Source of the DNA: Helicostylum pulchrum
Lineage: Eukaryota > Mucoromycota > Mucoromycetes > Mucorales > Mucoraceae
NCBI GenBank assembly: GCA_025677825.1
Contig: JAIXMO010000002.1
Location: 434,001 to 498,000 of the forward strand
Direction of reading: 5' to 3'
DNA length: 64,000 bases
Of the stretch, positions 9,513-23,236 are shown in pieces. Position numbers and translations under genes: made by a program. Positions within the stretch are counted from its first letter, which is position 1. Each line of letters begins with the position of its first letter. Below the pieces are notes generated by a model, which saw only the letters and a program-made list of their open reading frames with translations, was not told the DNA's origin and searched no databases.

Positions 9513-12500
9513 TTAAGGTTTTTGAAGTTGCTTTATAGCATGATGTATCTGGTTGATGCCTCTATCAGCCTATTTAAAGAATAGATTTAGTAAACATATC
9601 TTATAATGTAACCACTTAAAACTTACAAAGTCATCAGAGTATCCAGTACGACGGCTAATAAATTCCATGATAGTCGTAACCAACTTGATTTGTTCCGCTG
9701 AAGATTTACTAGTTTGACGTCTATCATCTCTTAATATATTTACAAGTGCTGATTGTTGTTTTCTAACCCATCCTTCAGCCTAAAAATAAATAAAAAATTA
9801 ATACCTTGTAAAAAGTATGTATGTTTTTTTTTTTAAAAAAAAATACTTTACCCTTTGTAAAACGGTATTGTTTTCTCCACGATAACTACAAAGAATGGCC
9901 ACAATTAATTTAAGTGTAGGCATTAATAATTGTTGATAACGTTCATCTAATTCTTTAGAACGATCAACATTGGTTTTTGTAGTGACAAATTCTTGCTGTT
10001 GTTGTGCCTTCATAAATTGACATTGACCAAGTACTTCAAAGATTCTATTGCTAAATAAAATCTCGGCACCCTCTGGGTTCATGGCGAGACTAAGAAGAAT
10101 AGACATTTTAGCCTCGAAAATATACAAGGGAAGCAAAGCAGCTAATGCAAATAAAAAAAATTCAGTTAGTATAAATATAAATAAACCCTCCCACTTTTAT
10201 ATCTTACCATCAGTCTGTTCCAATAAATTGCTTAAAGCAGCATCATCACTTTTAATCATTTCAATAGTACATTGCAAGAAATTATTTTGAATCAAATGCA
10301 TCTGAACGACATCACTACCAGCGCGAAGAGCTGCAGTATTTAAAGCATTCAAACCAATAAAAGCAGTAGTCCTCCAAATATCTAAACCATTGATAGCGTC
10401 GGAGCAAAGGGTATTTAAAAGTTTTGCATTATGCGCCATTACTTGTTCTACAATATACATTTCAAGCTGTCTATAAGAATCATCTTTACCATGTCCATTA
10501 ATATACAAAAGGAAACTGGTCATGGCTGAATACAAATCTCCTCGAACTTCAAATGTAGTATTATCTTGACAGATACATTCTACAATACCATTAAAAATCA
10601 GTTTAAGTCTTTCCATAGGAAGTTGTGAAGCCGGTCTTGTAATCTTATCCTTTCTTAATCTGGTGATAAGTGCTAAAATAACTTCACTCATACTCTTGAG
10701 CATCTTGCCGTTATATTCTTTGGTGCTGGTCATCTTGGTTAACAACATGTTTAATAATTCGTATACCATATGTTCACGATGTTCACTGCCGATCAAATCA
10801 AAGCATTCAATCAATGTAATATGAATAACTTCCTTCCAAGCTTCTAAACAATGATGTTTACCATGCTCAATCTCTCTTTTATGATTATCTACCATACACC
10901 AGTTAAGAATGGATCCCATTTCAGTTTCGACAGCATCATTGTTGGGTGTACCAGCAAACAGTGATTCTTGTGTATTTCTTAAAAACTCGTACATAGCACG
11001 GACATCATATATTTCACAACCACGATCATTGTGAATCAAATAACCATTAACGTCAAATCCAAGCAAATAAACCAATTCTGAAACCTTGATATCCTTTGTG
11101 AGACCATCCACCCAACTAAAATCTAACGAGCTCGCCAATTCCAACATCTTGATTAAAGGTTGTTGAAATGCATCTGTCGAAGAAAAGATATTTGTCTCCG
11201 ATTGTTGTTCAGATGTATCCATGTCATCATCAGCAAGCATATTTTTACGGCCATATAATAATTCTAACAATCTACCCGCTTCGTTCTTTTGCTTCATACC
11301 CACTGTTGTATGCAATTCTAAGGCAATACATTTTAAGATCCAAGCTCTTTGATGAAGTTTTGATCGCAACTTGAAGAAATCGGTCTTGACTTTAGACCCA
11401 TCAGCACAAATCATTTCACCAGCAAAAGCAGGTGATTCGATAAACATGTTTTCTTCAATACGAGAAGAGATAGTATCAAATTGTCTATAAAAGAAGTTTT
11501 CACTGTTACGTAAATAACGCAAGGTAGACATAGAAAGCGATTGTTTAGAACATAATCTATAAATAAGTTCATAACACTTTTCGGCCAAGATGGGGTGCGT
11601 GTCAATCAAAGGTAATGTTTGTTCAGCATTGTCTTCAATCATGGTATCGGATAAATAAGGGTGGTTTTCAACACCTTGACGCATCATATCTAAAATAGCG
11701 TGGAAACAAACCAACATTGCCTTGTTTGTTTGTGTATCTTGAATTCGGGTTAATGAATGTCCCTTCGATAAATCGTATCCTAATAAAAATTCAGCTAATG
11801 ATGTTGAGGTGGATTGTTTGGCGTTTTGTAATAATAAATCCAAGATAGCCAAACGAACAGACGAACTAATACGAGGTCGGAAATCACTAGGATAACTGTA
11901 TGTATTGCTTAATGTTTCCTCCGCAAGCCAGAATGGAATATTGTTGGTATCGTATTCGTAATCATCACACGTAGTCACTTCAGGAAGATTAATACTTAAT
12001 CTTTCACTGATACCAAAAATAATAGATTCAGCATATTTACTAGTACTCAAGATACTTGTAACACTGGAACCTAAACTAGGTGCAGCAACCATTGTAGTCA
12101 TATAACCCAAGGATTTTAATTGATTATGCGTGGTATCTGCTTCCTCGTTTGTAACCGAAATATTGTTTAAAATTTTGGCACTTAAATAACAAATTTCTTC
12201 TTGATCTTCATAGTTTACAAGTAAAGCAATACGTTCGATAATTTGAGAATTAAACAGCATAAGTTGACCAAGGAAGACAACAGAAGGTAATGGAGCGAAA
12301 TCATATGCACCCAATTGAAATTCAGAAGACTCCTTTCTTTTGGAGAACGCCATAATATAAGGTATAAGTACTTTACAAAATGTATTTTGCAAAGTCAAGA
12401 CACGAAGTAAAATCCTTAAAGCGCGAAGCAGACATTGTTTATGGTAGGGCATCTTTTCAACGTCTTCCAATTTCTTTTTCGCGCATTCTTCAATCACATT

Positions 12501-15151
12501 AAACAATTCGTTAACGAGACGACCACCAGAAAGAATACGAATCATGACTAGGAAACCAGGATGGATCAAGAAACCAAGTATTCTTTGTTGAAATCCTTCG
12601 TCTAGTGTAGCCACACGCAAGTTTTCGTTTAATGCTCGTTTCACGTCCTCTTTTTCAAAGGATCGTAAATCAAATGATTCAACACTGTTTTCCATTACCG
12701 CAAGACATGCTTCAGTTAACTGCCAACGAGCTTCGGCATAATTATACTTTAAAGTAGGAAGAATAGCAAATATATCATCTAATACAAGCGAGATAAACGG
12801 AGCGGCACCAGGGTGATTAGAACCTTGACCGAGATTAACAGGCATACTTTGACTTGGAGTTTTAAACCCGGATACTAATGCATCACGCTTGCTTTGTGTA
12901 TGAATAGCAGAGCCCACCAAGCGAATCACAGATAAAGTTTGAGTGTAGACACGACTTGCCTTTTCAACTTCAAATTCTCGCATAACAACAGATGGTTTAA
13001 ACACTTGACGCGATCTATCTTGTTCAACTTGAACAGTTTTGTATTTCGGAATCAATATATCATTTTTATCCAAGAGCTCCCAAATTTGAGCGGAAATTGT
13101 TAAGCCAACGCCATCAACGCCACCACCCCAACTAGAACAAAACGCAGCAATCACATCAAACATGGCAGCGCGAAGACGAGCTGAGTTAGAATAGGCCAAG
13201 AAATTCAACAAGATTTGTTGTGCGCGAATACTGTTATTACACCAAAATGAAATACGAGCAGCTGAAGAGTATTGTACAGTTTGTTTTAAAATATACAGGA
13301 ATTTTAAAATCAGTTCTTCTTCGACAGCAGGTATAGCCTTTTGCGATTCTCCAGACATATCCCTTAATAGATTGGAATAAAATTCGAGAGCAGATAATGG
13401 TTTTCCCCAAGAGAATAAAAGACTAGATCCAAGGTTTGCTTGTACACCATCCATAAAGTATTTAAACATGTGTGCAGCACATTTATCTCCCGTTGCAATA
13501 GAACCTAAGAAATCAAAAGCGGCACATACTGTCGGTACCACTTTGATGTCAAGTAGCCAACGTGTAAAGTTGTTTAACCCTCCTTTGTCTCTACTCCAGA
13601 AAACAATACCGCCATTAACGCGGTCACGATATACACTTGCTAAAAAAGTAAGGAAATATTCAAGATCACGACAATGGTTAGTGGTTTTGGCTGAACTAGC
13701 AACAGCAACAGTTTCTGGTGACACTGGTAAATCGATATCTTCTTCCCTGTATTTCAATTGTTGCAAGTATACAAATTTGGTATGAATCATGCTCGTAGCT
13801 AATTTTTCAAGTTCATAAATAACAAATGGATGAAAATCAGTACGAATATCAGCGTTGAAATTACGGTAGTTGGATTCATCAAATGTTGCTGGATCAGATT
13901 CTTTAAGGTAATTGTATTTAACCATTTTACGTTCAGTATCAATCATGGCGTTAGGTTGTTGAAAATATAACAAGTATTGGTTCATAAATCCAAACACGTC
14001 TATCTTGACAGCACGTTCCAATAGTTGTTCAATGTGTACATCGGTTCTATTGGCAGAGTCGCTAGAAATAGCTGTATTTTCACGTACAGGATCTGATAAA
14101 TATAAAATCCATTGAAGTACAATTACTGCTTTAATAACGGGTACCCTTGAACCACGAGTCATAATTCTGTTGTGAAAAAGTTCAATGAAATCCATTGTAG
14201 AATTACTGGGAGTTTGTTCTTGTGGTTGATTTTCTTGAGATAATGAAGTGATCATGGCGATGATAACATAAGCTGTAGCGGGGTCGGATAATTCAGCATC
14301 TTCCAATAACTTGAGCATACTGAGTTTATCATTTGCATCAATATGAAACAAGGAAGTAATGTGATAAAGAATTTGAACAATGTAAACGCGTTCATCACCT
14401 AAGCGCTCTATACGTAATTTCGAAATATCTGATCCTAATTTTCCAGATCCTGCTTCTGGTACTATTCCAATAACTGATCCAGTATTATGAATATCACTGA
14501 TTGTTCTACTAAGGTATTCTAAAGTTGAAATGATTTTGGATACATAAGTACCGGTAATGTTGTCGTTGATGGGGACGGTTTGTTTCATCAATTCGTTCAT
14601 GAATTGATAACAGACCGAACGCACTTCTTCGCTAATAGAAGCGTCTTTGGCGGATTTTAATATAACATCGAGACAAGCTAATAAATATCCTCGTTCGCCG
14701 TGATAAAGTAAAACAGCAGTATCAATGGCGTTGCTGTTGACACGAGAAGATTCGGCGGTTCCACGCATTAATAACGTTGCGGCAACATATTCATTAATGT
14801 TAAGTTGATCGGATAAGAATAATGCTTTGGTAGCAAAGACCTTGTTGATTTTATGTGCAGTTCTATTAATGTAAGCCTTGTCTATAAAAAAAAAAGAGTT
14901 CATTGTTATTTTATTTTTTTAATCAAGTGAACATGTTTTTTTTTTAACAAAAACTTACTTGAATTAAGTGTTTCTCTGTGAAGAGTATTTCTAGGTTCAC
15001 TATCCAATAAAGTGACAAATCGTTGCTTGTTCATTTGTAATTGATGTTTTAATTCATCTGCAGCCTCGACAGAAGCTCGTGCCTGACATATAGAATCATG
15101 TAAAGCACGGTTTTCCTCTACCCATGTCGGAATACTTTGGGTTTGATTCAT
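9513..15151 (-). CDS. NUP192: Inner-ring nucleoporin Nup192/Nup205
   Basis: Large alpha-solenoid scaffold of the nuclear pore inner ring, 1788 aa, from five exons (15151-14959, 14881-10208, 10141-9852, 9779-9627, 9569-9513); each junction keeps the frame. The start MNQTQSIPTWVEENRALHD is followed by a helical region ending near NTLHRETLNS. The second exon carries KVFATKALFLSDQLNINEY and AATLLMRGTAESSRV, typical of the N-terminal part of Nup205/Nup192. The protein continues as HEAT-like helices with no membrane segment. The C-terminus ends IHHAIKQLQKP. The length fits the family (about 1,680-2,000 aa). A small decayed copy of exon 3 lies about 2 kb away at 7923-7974. Confidence 0.88.
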
Positions 15152-15333
15152 TTCCTTCTTTTTTTTATATATATATCTAATAAACGTTTACTTGGAAGTT
15201 CAAGCAAAATGTGTTTAACTACGCGTGAAAATAAATAATAAAAAAGAAAAAAAGATATTTAGCCAAAAACAAAACACGAGAGAAAAAATATGTAATTGTG
15301 ACTCTTTTTTTTGTGAGTAGTAGGTTCTTTTTA

Positions 15334-18300
15334 TTACAACAAATCAACCTTGAGAGTCATGATTTGGAAAGCTTTAAGTGTAAGTAAAAAGCCACCAACT
15401 GGTTGTTGTTCCAAATAATTCTCAGTATCATCTTCGAGAATATTTGAAATTTGAATATGTTTTATATCCAAGTGACTAAAAAAAGAAAGAAAGATTTAGC
15501 TAAAAATATGATTTGAAAAAAAGAAAAGAAAGTTTACCTGTGTAAGATAGCAGAACTTTTACCGCCGTAAGCTTCATAAAGACGTAAAATAACTTGTTTT
15601 CCTTTTCCGTTATCGTCTTCAGCAAGTTTAACCGTATCAATAATGATTTGGTTAGGAGGGTCTATTCTGAAAAGTGAAGGAACGACTTGTCCATTTTGAA
15701 TATCGTCTCCTTTTGCATGACTTTTTTTTTTTTAGTTAGCAACTGCATATAACGAAGGACATGATAAAGAATATTTACCGAATTGAAAGGGGAGTGTTAA
15801 ATTCTAATGCGGATTGCATTACATTTGAAGAACTAAAGTTTCCTCTGTGAGGGTAAATAGCATATTTAAACTTGTGTTGACCTATATAAGTCTCATGTGA
15901 GTTTTACAAAAAAAAAGGAGGGGCGGGTTTTCTTTAGTTACCCATATCGGCATGCTCATCAGGTCCCTTGGGTGCGCGAAGTAAAGAAAGACGCTGTGTT
16001 TTTCCATGTGTTGCATAACCGTATTTACAATCGTTCATAAGCGCAATACCGTAATTTGATTCAGACATGTCGGCAAATTTATGTCCACAAACCTTTTTTT
16101 AAAGAAATATAGTGTTAAACTCTGAATACCGTCTTTAAATATATTGTATTTACTTCAAATTTAGCAGAATCAATTGTTGTATTGTAATGAGTAGGTCTTC
16201 TGACAACACCGTATTGAATGTCATATGTAGCCTAATTTCCATTTAGTATAAATTGCAAAATGCAGAATATCTTTTTATTTTTGACTTACGAAATCTGTAA
16301 CAATGTCCCAAGAGAATTCCACTTTCTATAAAATCGCTTAGTGTAAAGAAAAATAAAAAATAAAAACTTACTAAAAATTGATGACTTTCGTGCCATTCTA
16401 CGAAATTATCAAATTCAATTCGTTCACCAATACAGGTGAGACTAACGACTTGTTCAATTGAACTGACATCAGATATCTGGTGTTCAAAGCGAATTTCGGC
16501 TTTAAGAGGTCCTTCAGAGATAATCTATTTGCTTGTAAGTAAATATGTATATTTTTGATAAATAGAATAAAGCTTTACTTTAATGTTCTTTTGACCTTCC
16601 AAAGTGACATATTTCTGAAGATGATAGATTTCGACTATTTTTAAAAAAAAAACTATTAAGTACCAGAATAAAGTTATGTATTTTTTTTTTTCTGTTACCA
16701 TCCCAAGCATCCCAATAAGTAGGCTATGATATATTAAGAAACATCAAAATTTAGCAGATAATAGTTTATACCCTCCTTCAAAAAACTCTCTCACTTACCA
16801 CATCTTCGTATAACTGAAGTACATTACCATGAGACTTGTCAGGGATCAAATTTCCTCTATCGGACTTTTTATCAATCAACTCTACAAGTTGACCATCCAA
16901 ATTGAAAGAAGCCTTCAGGTTTTGATTTTCAAGTACGTAATGACCTGCTTTATCAACATAAGCTAACGGAATATTAAATTTCAAATGTTCTTCTTGACCG
17001 CTGTTTTTTTTTGTTTCTTTACCTAATGCATCCTTTTTGGCAGTTACGATTTTCTTGCTATTCAGAGAATTTTCAATAAATCCAGAAGCACCAAGTCCAG
17101 GAATATTTTCGACTAAAATTTTTTTTTTAAAAAATGATCCTTTTTCTCTTTATATTTTATACGTGTATATTACCTAGCAAATATTCATATTCACCACACC
17201 ATTGTTGATTAGACCACTTCATACTCTTTTCTGGTGACAAGATAACATCAGATCGAACCCAAGGTAAAGTATTGAAGACAATAACACCTTGATGACCTTT
17301 TTGAGTTTGTAATTTATCTTTGGCTCTTTCAGAGATAAGTAAAGATTGAGCTTTATGTCGTAAGTTTAATGATTCTGAGATGACTTCACGATGAAACTAT
17401 ATATATTTTTTTTATAAAAAAAGGGTACGTTCTATTATTGTCATATGAGCCTTACCTTGTGTACATCTACATAGGCTAAATTAATGGCTGATCCAGGTAA
17501 ACAATCATGAAACTGATTAAGACAAAGTAATTTCCAAAGACAAGTGATCTCTTCATAAGGATAGCTTTTTTTTTTTAAAAAAAAAAAAGAAACATGTCAG
17601 CCTTTTTTTTTTTAAGAGGAATAAAATAAAAAAATTGGTTATACCTGTATTTCACTTTCATTTGATTAGCATAAAGTTTTGCTGTAGTGGCAAGTAGCTC
17701 CATATCTCTGATAATAACTTCTCCTTTTCTGTTACCACGTTTAACAAGAGCTTGTGATGTATATGTACCGCGATGGAATTCAAGATACTAAATGCATGTA
17801 TATTTTTAGATAAAATAGTAAAATTGTGTTTTTCGATATATTCTTACCAATTCTCCCTTGTAAGATTGCAAAGGCCCTGACGTTTTTTCTAGATCTTGGA
17901 AAAAATCTGTAGCACTTCCTGGTTTAACAGAAGGAAGTCCGTCCTATTGAGAGAAAAAAAAATACATCAGTGTTATGTAGATGTATATAAATAAAACCTA
18001 TTTTACCACATCTTTCATTCTCTTTAATCTCTCTAGCATCTCAGGGGTTGGTCCACCTCCACCGTCACCGTGTCTAGTGTGTTTTTTTTATTAGTTTATA
18101 TGACTCTTTCTTATCAAGAACCCTATCATTTACCCGTAAACTAGTAAACTGGTATTTGAACTTTCAATATCATGATGATTTTTAGCACTAGAAATAGAGC
18201 CCAGTTTTTTCTTTAGTATCGATATTATTTTTTTCAAATGTAACTAGGTTTACTTACCACTTGTAGACTTCACTAGGAGTGACAGAAGCAGTATAACTAA

Positions 18301-19928
18301 ATATATACAGTTAAGAACCCATACTATTATTAAATCCATCATATATATATATTTACGTTTCTGCCGGAGTTAAATGAGCCAAGATACTGGTATCGTCAAT
18401 CCCTGTCCACCAAAAAGTCGACAACGGAAACTTATTAATATTATTCCATGACAACTTCTGCGTAAAGAAATAATCACAGCCTGATTCCCGAAGCACTTGC
18501 GGAAGCTGAGCCGAATACCCAAACGAATCCGGTAACCAAAACACACGGGTTCTTTTACCAAAGTGTTTTTGAAAGAACCTTTGTCCCAACAACATCTGTC
18601 TGCAAAGTGATTCCCCTGAAGGCATATTTGTATCGTGTTCAACCCAACTACCTCCAATAATCTCCCATTGACCTGTCTTTTCAGTTTCCTTGATCTGATC
18701 AAATAAAGAAGGATACAGTTCTTTTAACCATTCGTATTGCTGTACTTGAGATCCTGTAAATACGTACTCTGGGTACCTGCTAATAAGGTCAAGTTGACTT
18801 GACCAAGATCGTGCAATCTTTCGTTTGGTTTCATCGTACGGCCATAACCAAGCAGTGTCGATATGACAGTTACCAACTGCTGTAATTTGATGCTGACCTG
18901 ATCCAGTCTTTGCACTTAGGAAATCCTGAGTTAGTTTATTGCACTCTTTGATGGCGGATGGGTCATCAGCAATAAAATGGTTAATGACTTGGTTGGCTAC
19001 GGATAATGCTTGTCTGGCCCGAGATGAGTCTTGAACGGTGTCGTAGGCAATACCCCGAATAATGGTCAAGTCGTGATAAAGACTTTGCATGTGCCTATTG
19101 GCTACAACTAGGTCTGCTTGCGTAACTTTGAAGTAACGGTTGGGGTCTGCTACCATAGCATCGTTGGCTCCTACACCAAACATACCGTTACATGCTGATT
19201 CAATATAAAAATTAAATTTGTCTCCTGTTCTTGCTCTTTTGGTTACAATATAATCATGACGAGCCTGATCGGCTATATTTAGAAAAGTAAATAAGAGTGA
19301 GGTTTTTTCTTTTTTTAAAAAAAAAAGACATAAAATAAAAAGGGATACTTACATCCACCAGTTAAACCTTGTAAAGGTTTACCATCTGTACTCCATACCA
19401 TACCTTCACAGCCCATATCCCATTGCAATACTACTTGCTCTCCATCTAATTCTCTTGCGATATTAATAGTAACACGAAACCAGTGAGTGGACCAGCTGGG
19501 TCCAAATTTACGATCATCATCTAACTTGAAATCCTCAAATTTCTGTGCAACGGCTTCCTATATATTCATGCGTTGTTAGCTTCAAAAATATATTTTTGTG
19601 TGTGTAGTATAAAATACCTTAAACGTGATGCGCTGTAAAAAAAAAAAGAAAAAGGAAAAGTTGATAAAATATCCCATAAAAAATAATTTTTCTATTTTAC
19701 CTTGAGGTCTGGTACACTGTATACTTTAAGTTCAACATTCGGTCGACCTGTTTGTCTTTTAGTCCATAAATTTCTGTGTATTCCCATACCATAAAACTGT
19801 CCTCCTCCTGACAAGAAGTTATCAATACGTGAATGAGTTATGTTTTTGGGTACGCGTGGAGCATTATCCAATGGAGGGTTTACCAGCGTATTAGCGTGGT
19901 GGTTATGACGGTGTCCGTAAATTGTCAT
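15334..19928 (-). CDS. AMS1: Vacuolar alpha-mannosidase, GH38 (Ams1-like)
   Basis: Class IIC alpha-mannosidase that removes mannose from free oligosaccharides, usually in the vacuole; 1111 aa. It has 21 exons: 19928-19701, 19632-19618, 19557-19353, 19272-18357, 18296-18258, 18187-18134, 18073-18007, 17943-17848, 17787-17645, 17564-17456, 17396-17174, 17112-16799, 16723-16699, 16634-16579, 16524-16372, 16325-16290, 16231-16154, 16092-15942, 15881-15779, 15720-15538, 15475-15334. All junctions keep the frame. GH38 hallmarks are [12 protein letters not shown] (zinc ligands), [20 protein letters not shown], and [14 protein letters not shown] with the nucleophile Asp. Also present are [23 protein letters not shown] and the C-terminal beta domain (YAIYPHRG). 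There is no signal peptide, consistent with the cytoplasm-to-vacuole route known for yeast Ams1. Confidence 0.93.
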
Positions 19929-20748
19929 AATATTTTATTTTTTTTTAAGAAAAAAAAGGAGAAAAAGAGACGCATCGCTTTTGTAAATGTGTTTGTTTTT
20001 AATATACGCGTACTAATTTCTATGTACATCATGTGATGTATATTCTGTAACTCTCACGGAATAATGTGACCCTTTTTTCAGTGGACTTTGGGATTCTCTT
20101 AGTTTACGAAAACGTAAACACTCCAAAAAAGAAGTTTTACATTTCCTGGTATACGAAAAAATGTTTAGCCGAAAAGTGATAGTTTATATTTGTTTATTTA
20201 TTTACACGTTCATCCGCATAAAAAGGAACTTGCACAATGAAAATGATTAATTAACGTACAAGTATGTAAAAATGTACGAGTATGGCAGTATAATTACGCC
20301 ATGCATAAAAGTGGCTCCCTATTTTATCATCCTTTTTTATCACTTCTTTTAAAAAAGACTTTCTCTTCGCATCTGTTACATTTCAGCATTCCAGTAGTTT
20401 TACCACTTAATTTTCATGTAGAATAATAGTAAACTATATAAACCTGAAACGTATGGAGAACATTTTTTTTTTAATATGAAAGATAGATAGAAAGATTAAA
20501 TGAAATTCGGTTATGGTTGAAGATACAAGGTTTTTTTTATATTATCACTTTTATATATTTGGTAGTTTGTGAAATTGAATACCACCTTTAAATCGATCCT
20601 ACCCCTAAATAGAGCTGCTACAATATAGAAGTAACTTTAATCGTGCATCCTTAGATAAGTGGAGGTAAACTTGTTTCGGGAGAGATAAGTGGGATTAAGA
20701 CTTCTGGAAAGGTGGCAATTGTTTTTTTTTTTGGAGAACCATAAAAAT
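19929..20748. other. Gene-poor AT-rich flank upstream of AMS1
   Basis: About 820 bp with no supportable coding region, probably including the AMS1 promoter. It forms the left part of a 3.3-kb gene-poor island that ends at 23236. Confidence 0.4.
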
Positions 20749-21081
20749 CTAAAATAATAAGCTTCTCATTATAGACATTGCAGAAGGGACGTGCATTTCA
20801 GTTCCCCTTTTTAAGCATGAAACTCCAAAATTTGAAGTATGCTTAAAATTTAACTTTATTTTTTTTCTATCATATCTGTATTTTTTGATATACTTTGTAA
20901 TGCCTGTTTTATCTTCATTGGACAGCATATCGTGGTGAATTAAGACTTTGTATGACAAACTTTCAAACAAAACCAAAGGGTCGACAAAACTACTAGGCAT
21001 GTACTTATACTTTCTGTCTACTTTAAATTGGAAAATTCCAATTTCCAAAGCAACTTCAATGACGGATAGAGCATTATCCAT
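20749..21081 (-). CDS. Short hypothetical protein, possibly a gene fragment
   Basis: An ATG-initiated frame of 110 aa with plausible composition: MDNALSVIEVALEIGIFQFK, VDRKYKYMPSSFVDPLVLF and a Lys/Tyr-rich middle. It has no membrane segment and no motif I recognise. It lies in a gene-poor island surrounded by relics, so it may be the remains of a larger gene. The call rests only on composition and an uninterrupted frame. Confidence 0.22.
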   Translation of the reverse strand: MDNALSVIEVALEIGIFQFKVDRKYKYMPSSFVDPLVLFESLSYKVLIHHDMLSNEDKTGITKYIKKYRYDRKKIKLNFKHTSNFGVSCLKRGTEMHVPSAMSIMRSLLF

Positions 21082-21658
21082 ATATTTATTCTCTATGTGT
21101 ACATACTTTAGTGCTGTTTATATGAGGTAACTCCAACATAAGTGTTCTTAGAGAAGAAGCGGTCTTTGTAAGGAGAAATCTTAAAATAAAAACACTATGT
21201 TAGATTTTGGGTACGAGTTTTATTTGCACGTCTCAGGAAAGAAAGCGTGGTGTATTACTTTTTCATGTACCTTTATAAAAGAAGCCCATATATCTGCACG
21301 GCATTACCATCGGGTGGAGTACTAAAGAAAACAAAAAAGCTAGAAAAAAAAGAATATAAGAAATAAGCTCGTTTAAAAGGTGAACATATACTTACTGGTA
21401 TACATGGATAATCAAAAGGAAAAAGAGAAAGAAAGTGGTTAACTAATCTAAAAAAAAAGAAAAGAATAAATAGTAGTTTGAGGGTCACTCTCATTGTTCA
21501 TGATAAAATAGGGGGCTTATTTACTCACGCAATGTATTTAATCATTTTTACGGGGATATCTACAATTTGTTGTTACAACACCAAAAAATACCGTTTAAAC
21601 TTGTTTCAAGCAAGAAGCTAAAAAAACGCTGTGACATTTGTGCCAACCACCTGCTTAG

Positions 21659-21920
21659 GTTGAAAAAAAAAGGGGGGGGGTTATTTAACTACGATAAAAA
21701 GACGGATTTAATCACCATGATATATTACTCACGTACTCATACTTACGCTATTTAAAGTACCTGTTATTGTTGGAGGTGCACCAATAAAATACGTACTGGA
21801 GGCTGTAAATGAAGGTGTACCCTGAGCAAGGATTTTGGGGATCGCGCCAATCTTGGTACGCAATTTTCGATTAAACCCTTCGTTTTATCGCTGTTAAATA
21901 AACCCCTCTTTTTTATCAAC
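21659..21920. mobile_element. MITE-like element with imperfect terminal inverted repeats
   Basis: The left arm 21659-21713 (gttg, A9, G9, then ttatttaactacgataaaaa and gacggatttaatc) matches the reverse complement of the right arm 21869-21920 (gattaaacccttcgttttat, cgctgttaaataaacccctc, then ttttttatcaac). The arms pair over about 50 bp with a few mismatches and enclose about 155 bp with no coding capacity. Size and structure suit a non-autonomous DNA transposon. I could not identify a clear target-site duplication, and I do not know the parent element. Confidence 0.6.
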
Positions 21921-22188
21921 TTGCTAATATATTGGTGACTTATATTGACTATGGAATATATGCTGTTTTTCAAGCTTAAAAAAGAAAGCTTCTGATCAAA
22001 GATTTCCAGGTAAATAAGTTTTTGCTCAAGGCATATATAAATCTTGTAAGCTAAACATTATTACGTTTAGATGTTAACAGAAAGTACTCATCTGGATTTA
22101 TACTGGACGAATACAACCAGAGAGGTGATCGCAGACAATAATTTAAAAAGGAAAATTGACTATGCGATAACTCATTCTCTTGAGTCAA

Positions 22189-22559
22189 AGGCATATATTG
22201 CACTCAGTTTAACTTAGTTGTCAAAGGAAGTACCAAATTACTAATATCTATTTTGGCCAAGCAGAATGCGCGTAACTCCAAAAGACCGACGTCTTTCACA
22301 AAGGTTTGTATGAATACATTATATATTTTCTATTGCTTACGTTATCTTCTTTATAGCCTTACAGGACAATAATGTGATAGACTTATCAAAACGAAGGTAT
22401 AGCTCTTCGCAGAAGGATGAAGCCGAGGAGTGGGCAGAACTGAAGCGAGCTGAGTTTGTTAATGCTCCCAATTACACGAGAAGCTGGGAGCTAGCAAATG
22501 CTAATGTAATGAAGAAGGTATATGCTAAAACAAAAATGACTTGTAAGGAAGAAGAATAG
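22189..22559 (+). pseudogene. Decayed spliced gene fragment, unknown function
   Basis: A frame reading TQFNLVVKGSTKLLISILA and then KQNARNSKRPTSFTK runs up to 22303, where a GT donor begins. After an ATAG acceptor at 22356 the sequence continues QDNNVIDLSKRRYSSSQKDE, AEEWAELKRAEFVNAPNYTR and SWELANANVMKKVYAKTK to a stop at 22559. The two parts do not join in frame and the 5' side is broken by stops, which points to a relic. I do not recognise the family. Confidence 0.35.
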
Positions 22560-23236
22560 TTCTTTGAATAGAACAAAGTTCCTTTGAAAATGCTCTTGGT
22601 TTTCATCCTGGTCTATCTAACAAAGTAGACCTGCCTCGTTATAGTCACTGGCCTGATAGGAACGAGGAGTTGTCAGTTTGCCAATATCGTTTACCATTGT
22701 TTTTTTTTCTATGGTGTGAAAAGTTTAATTGTTTCTTTATTTAATAAAAAAATATCACAATAATGGACCACATAAAATAACCTATTATATCATTATCATG
22801 CATATATTTCATCCTACAGGCTATTTATGTTTGACAACCTATACAGTTCTGAGTATATTGTCTTTGATACCAGTGTGCCATTGTTTGGTAAAGAGTCAGA
22901 AAGCTCGAACTGGCCAATTAAATGTACGAAAATTGGACTCAGATATTCAACGCTGCCAGGAATGTTAAATAAACAGAAAGAAACCGTTTTTTTTTTTATA
23001 TGTACTATATGATGTGATCTTTCTCGGTTTACATAAAGTTACCTTGAAACAGTTGTATTAAAAAAGAGTCGATAAAAAAAAACTAAACCATTCTCGTGAC
23101 TTTTCTTTTTTGGGGGGAGTAAGAAAAAAAAAGGGGGGGTGTGTGTACAAGAAACAACCTTTTAATGTTTGACTCAATTCTTTTTTTATTTTCTTCTTTC
23201 TTTCCATATTATTTTTTATTTATTTATTTTTTCTAA
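22560..23236. other. Intergenic region upstream of the PH-domain gene
   Basis: AT-rich sequence with no coding region I can support. The right half, with C/T-rich runs from about 23160, probably includes the promoter and 5' UTR of the tandem PH-domain gene. Confidence 0.4.
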
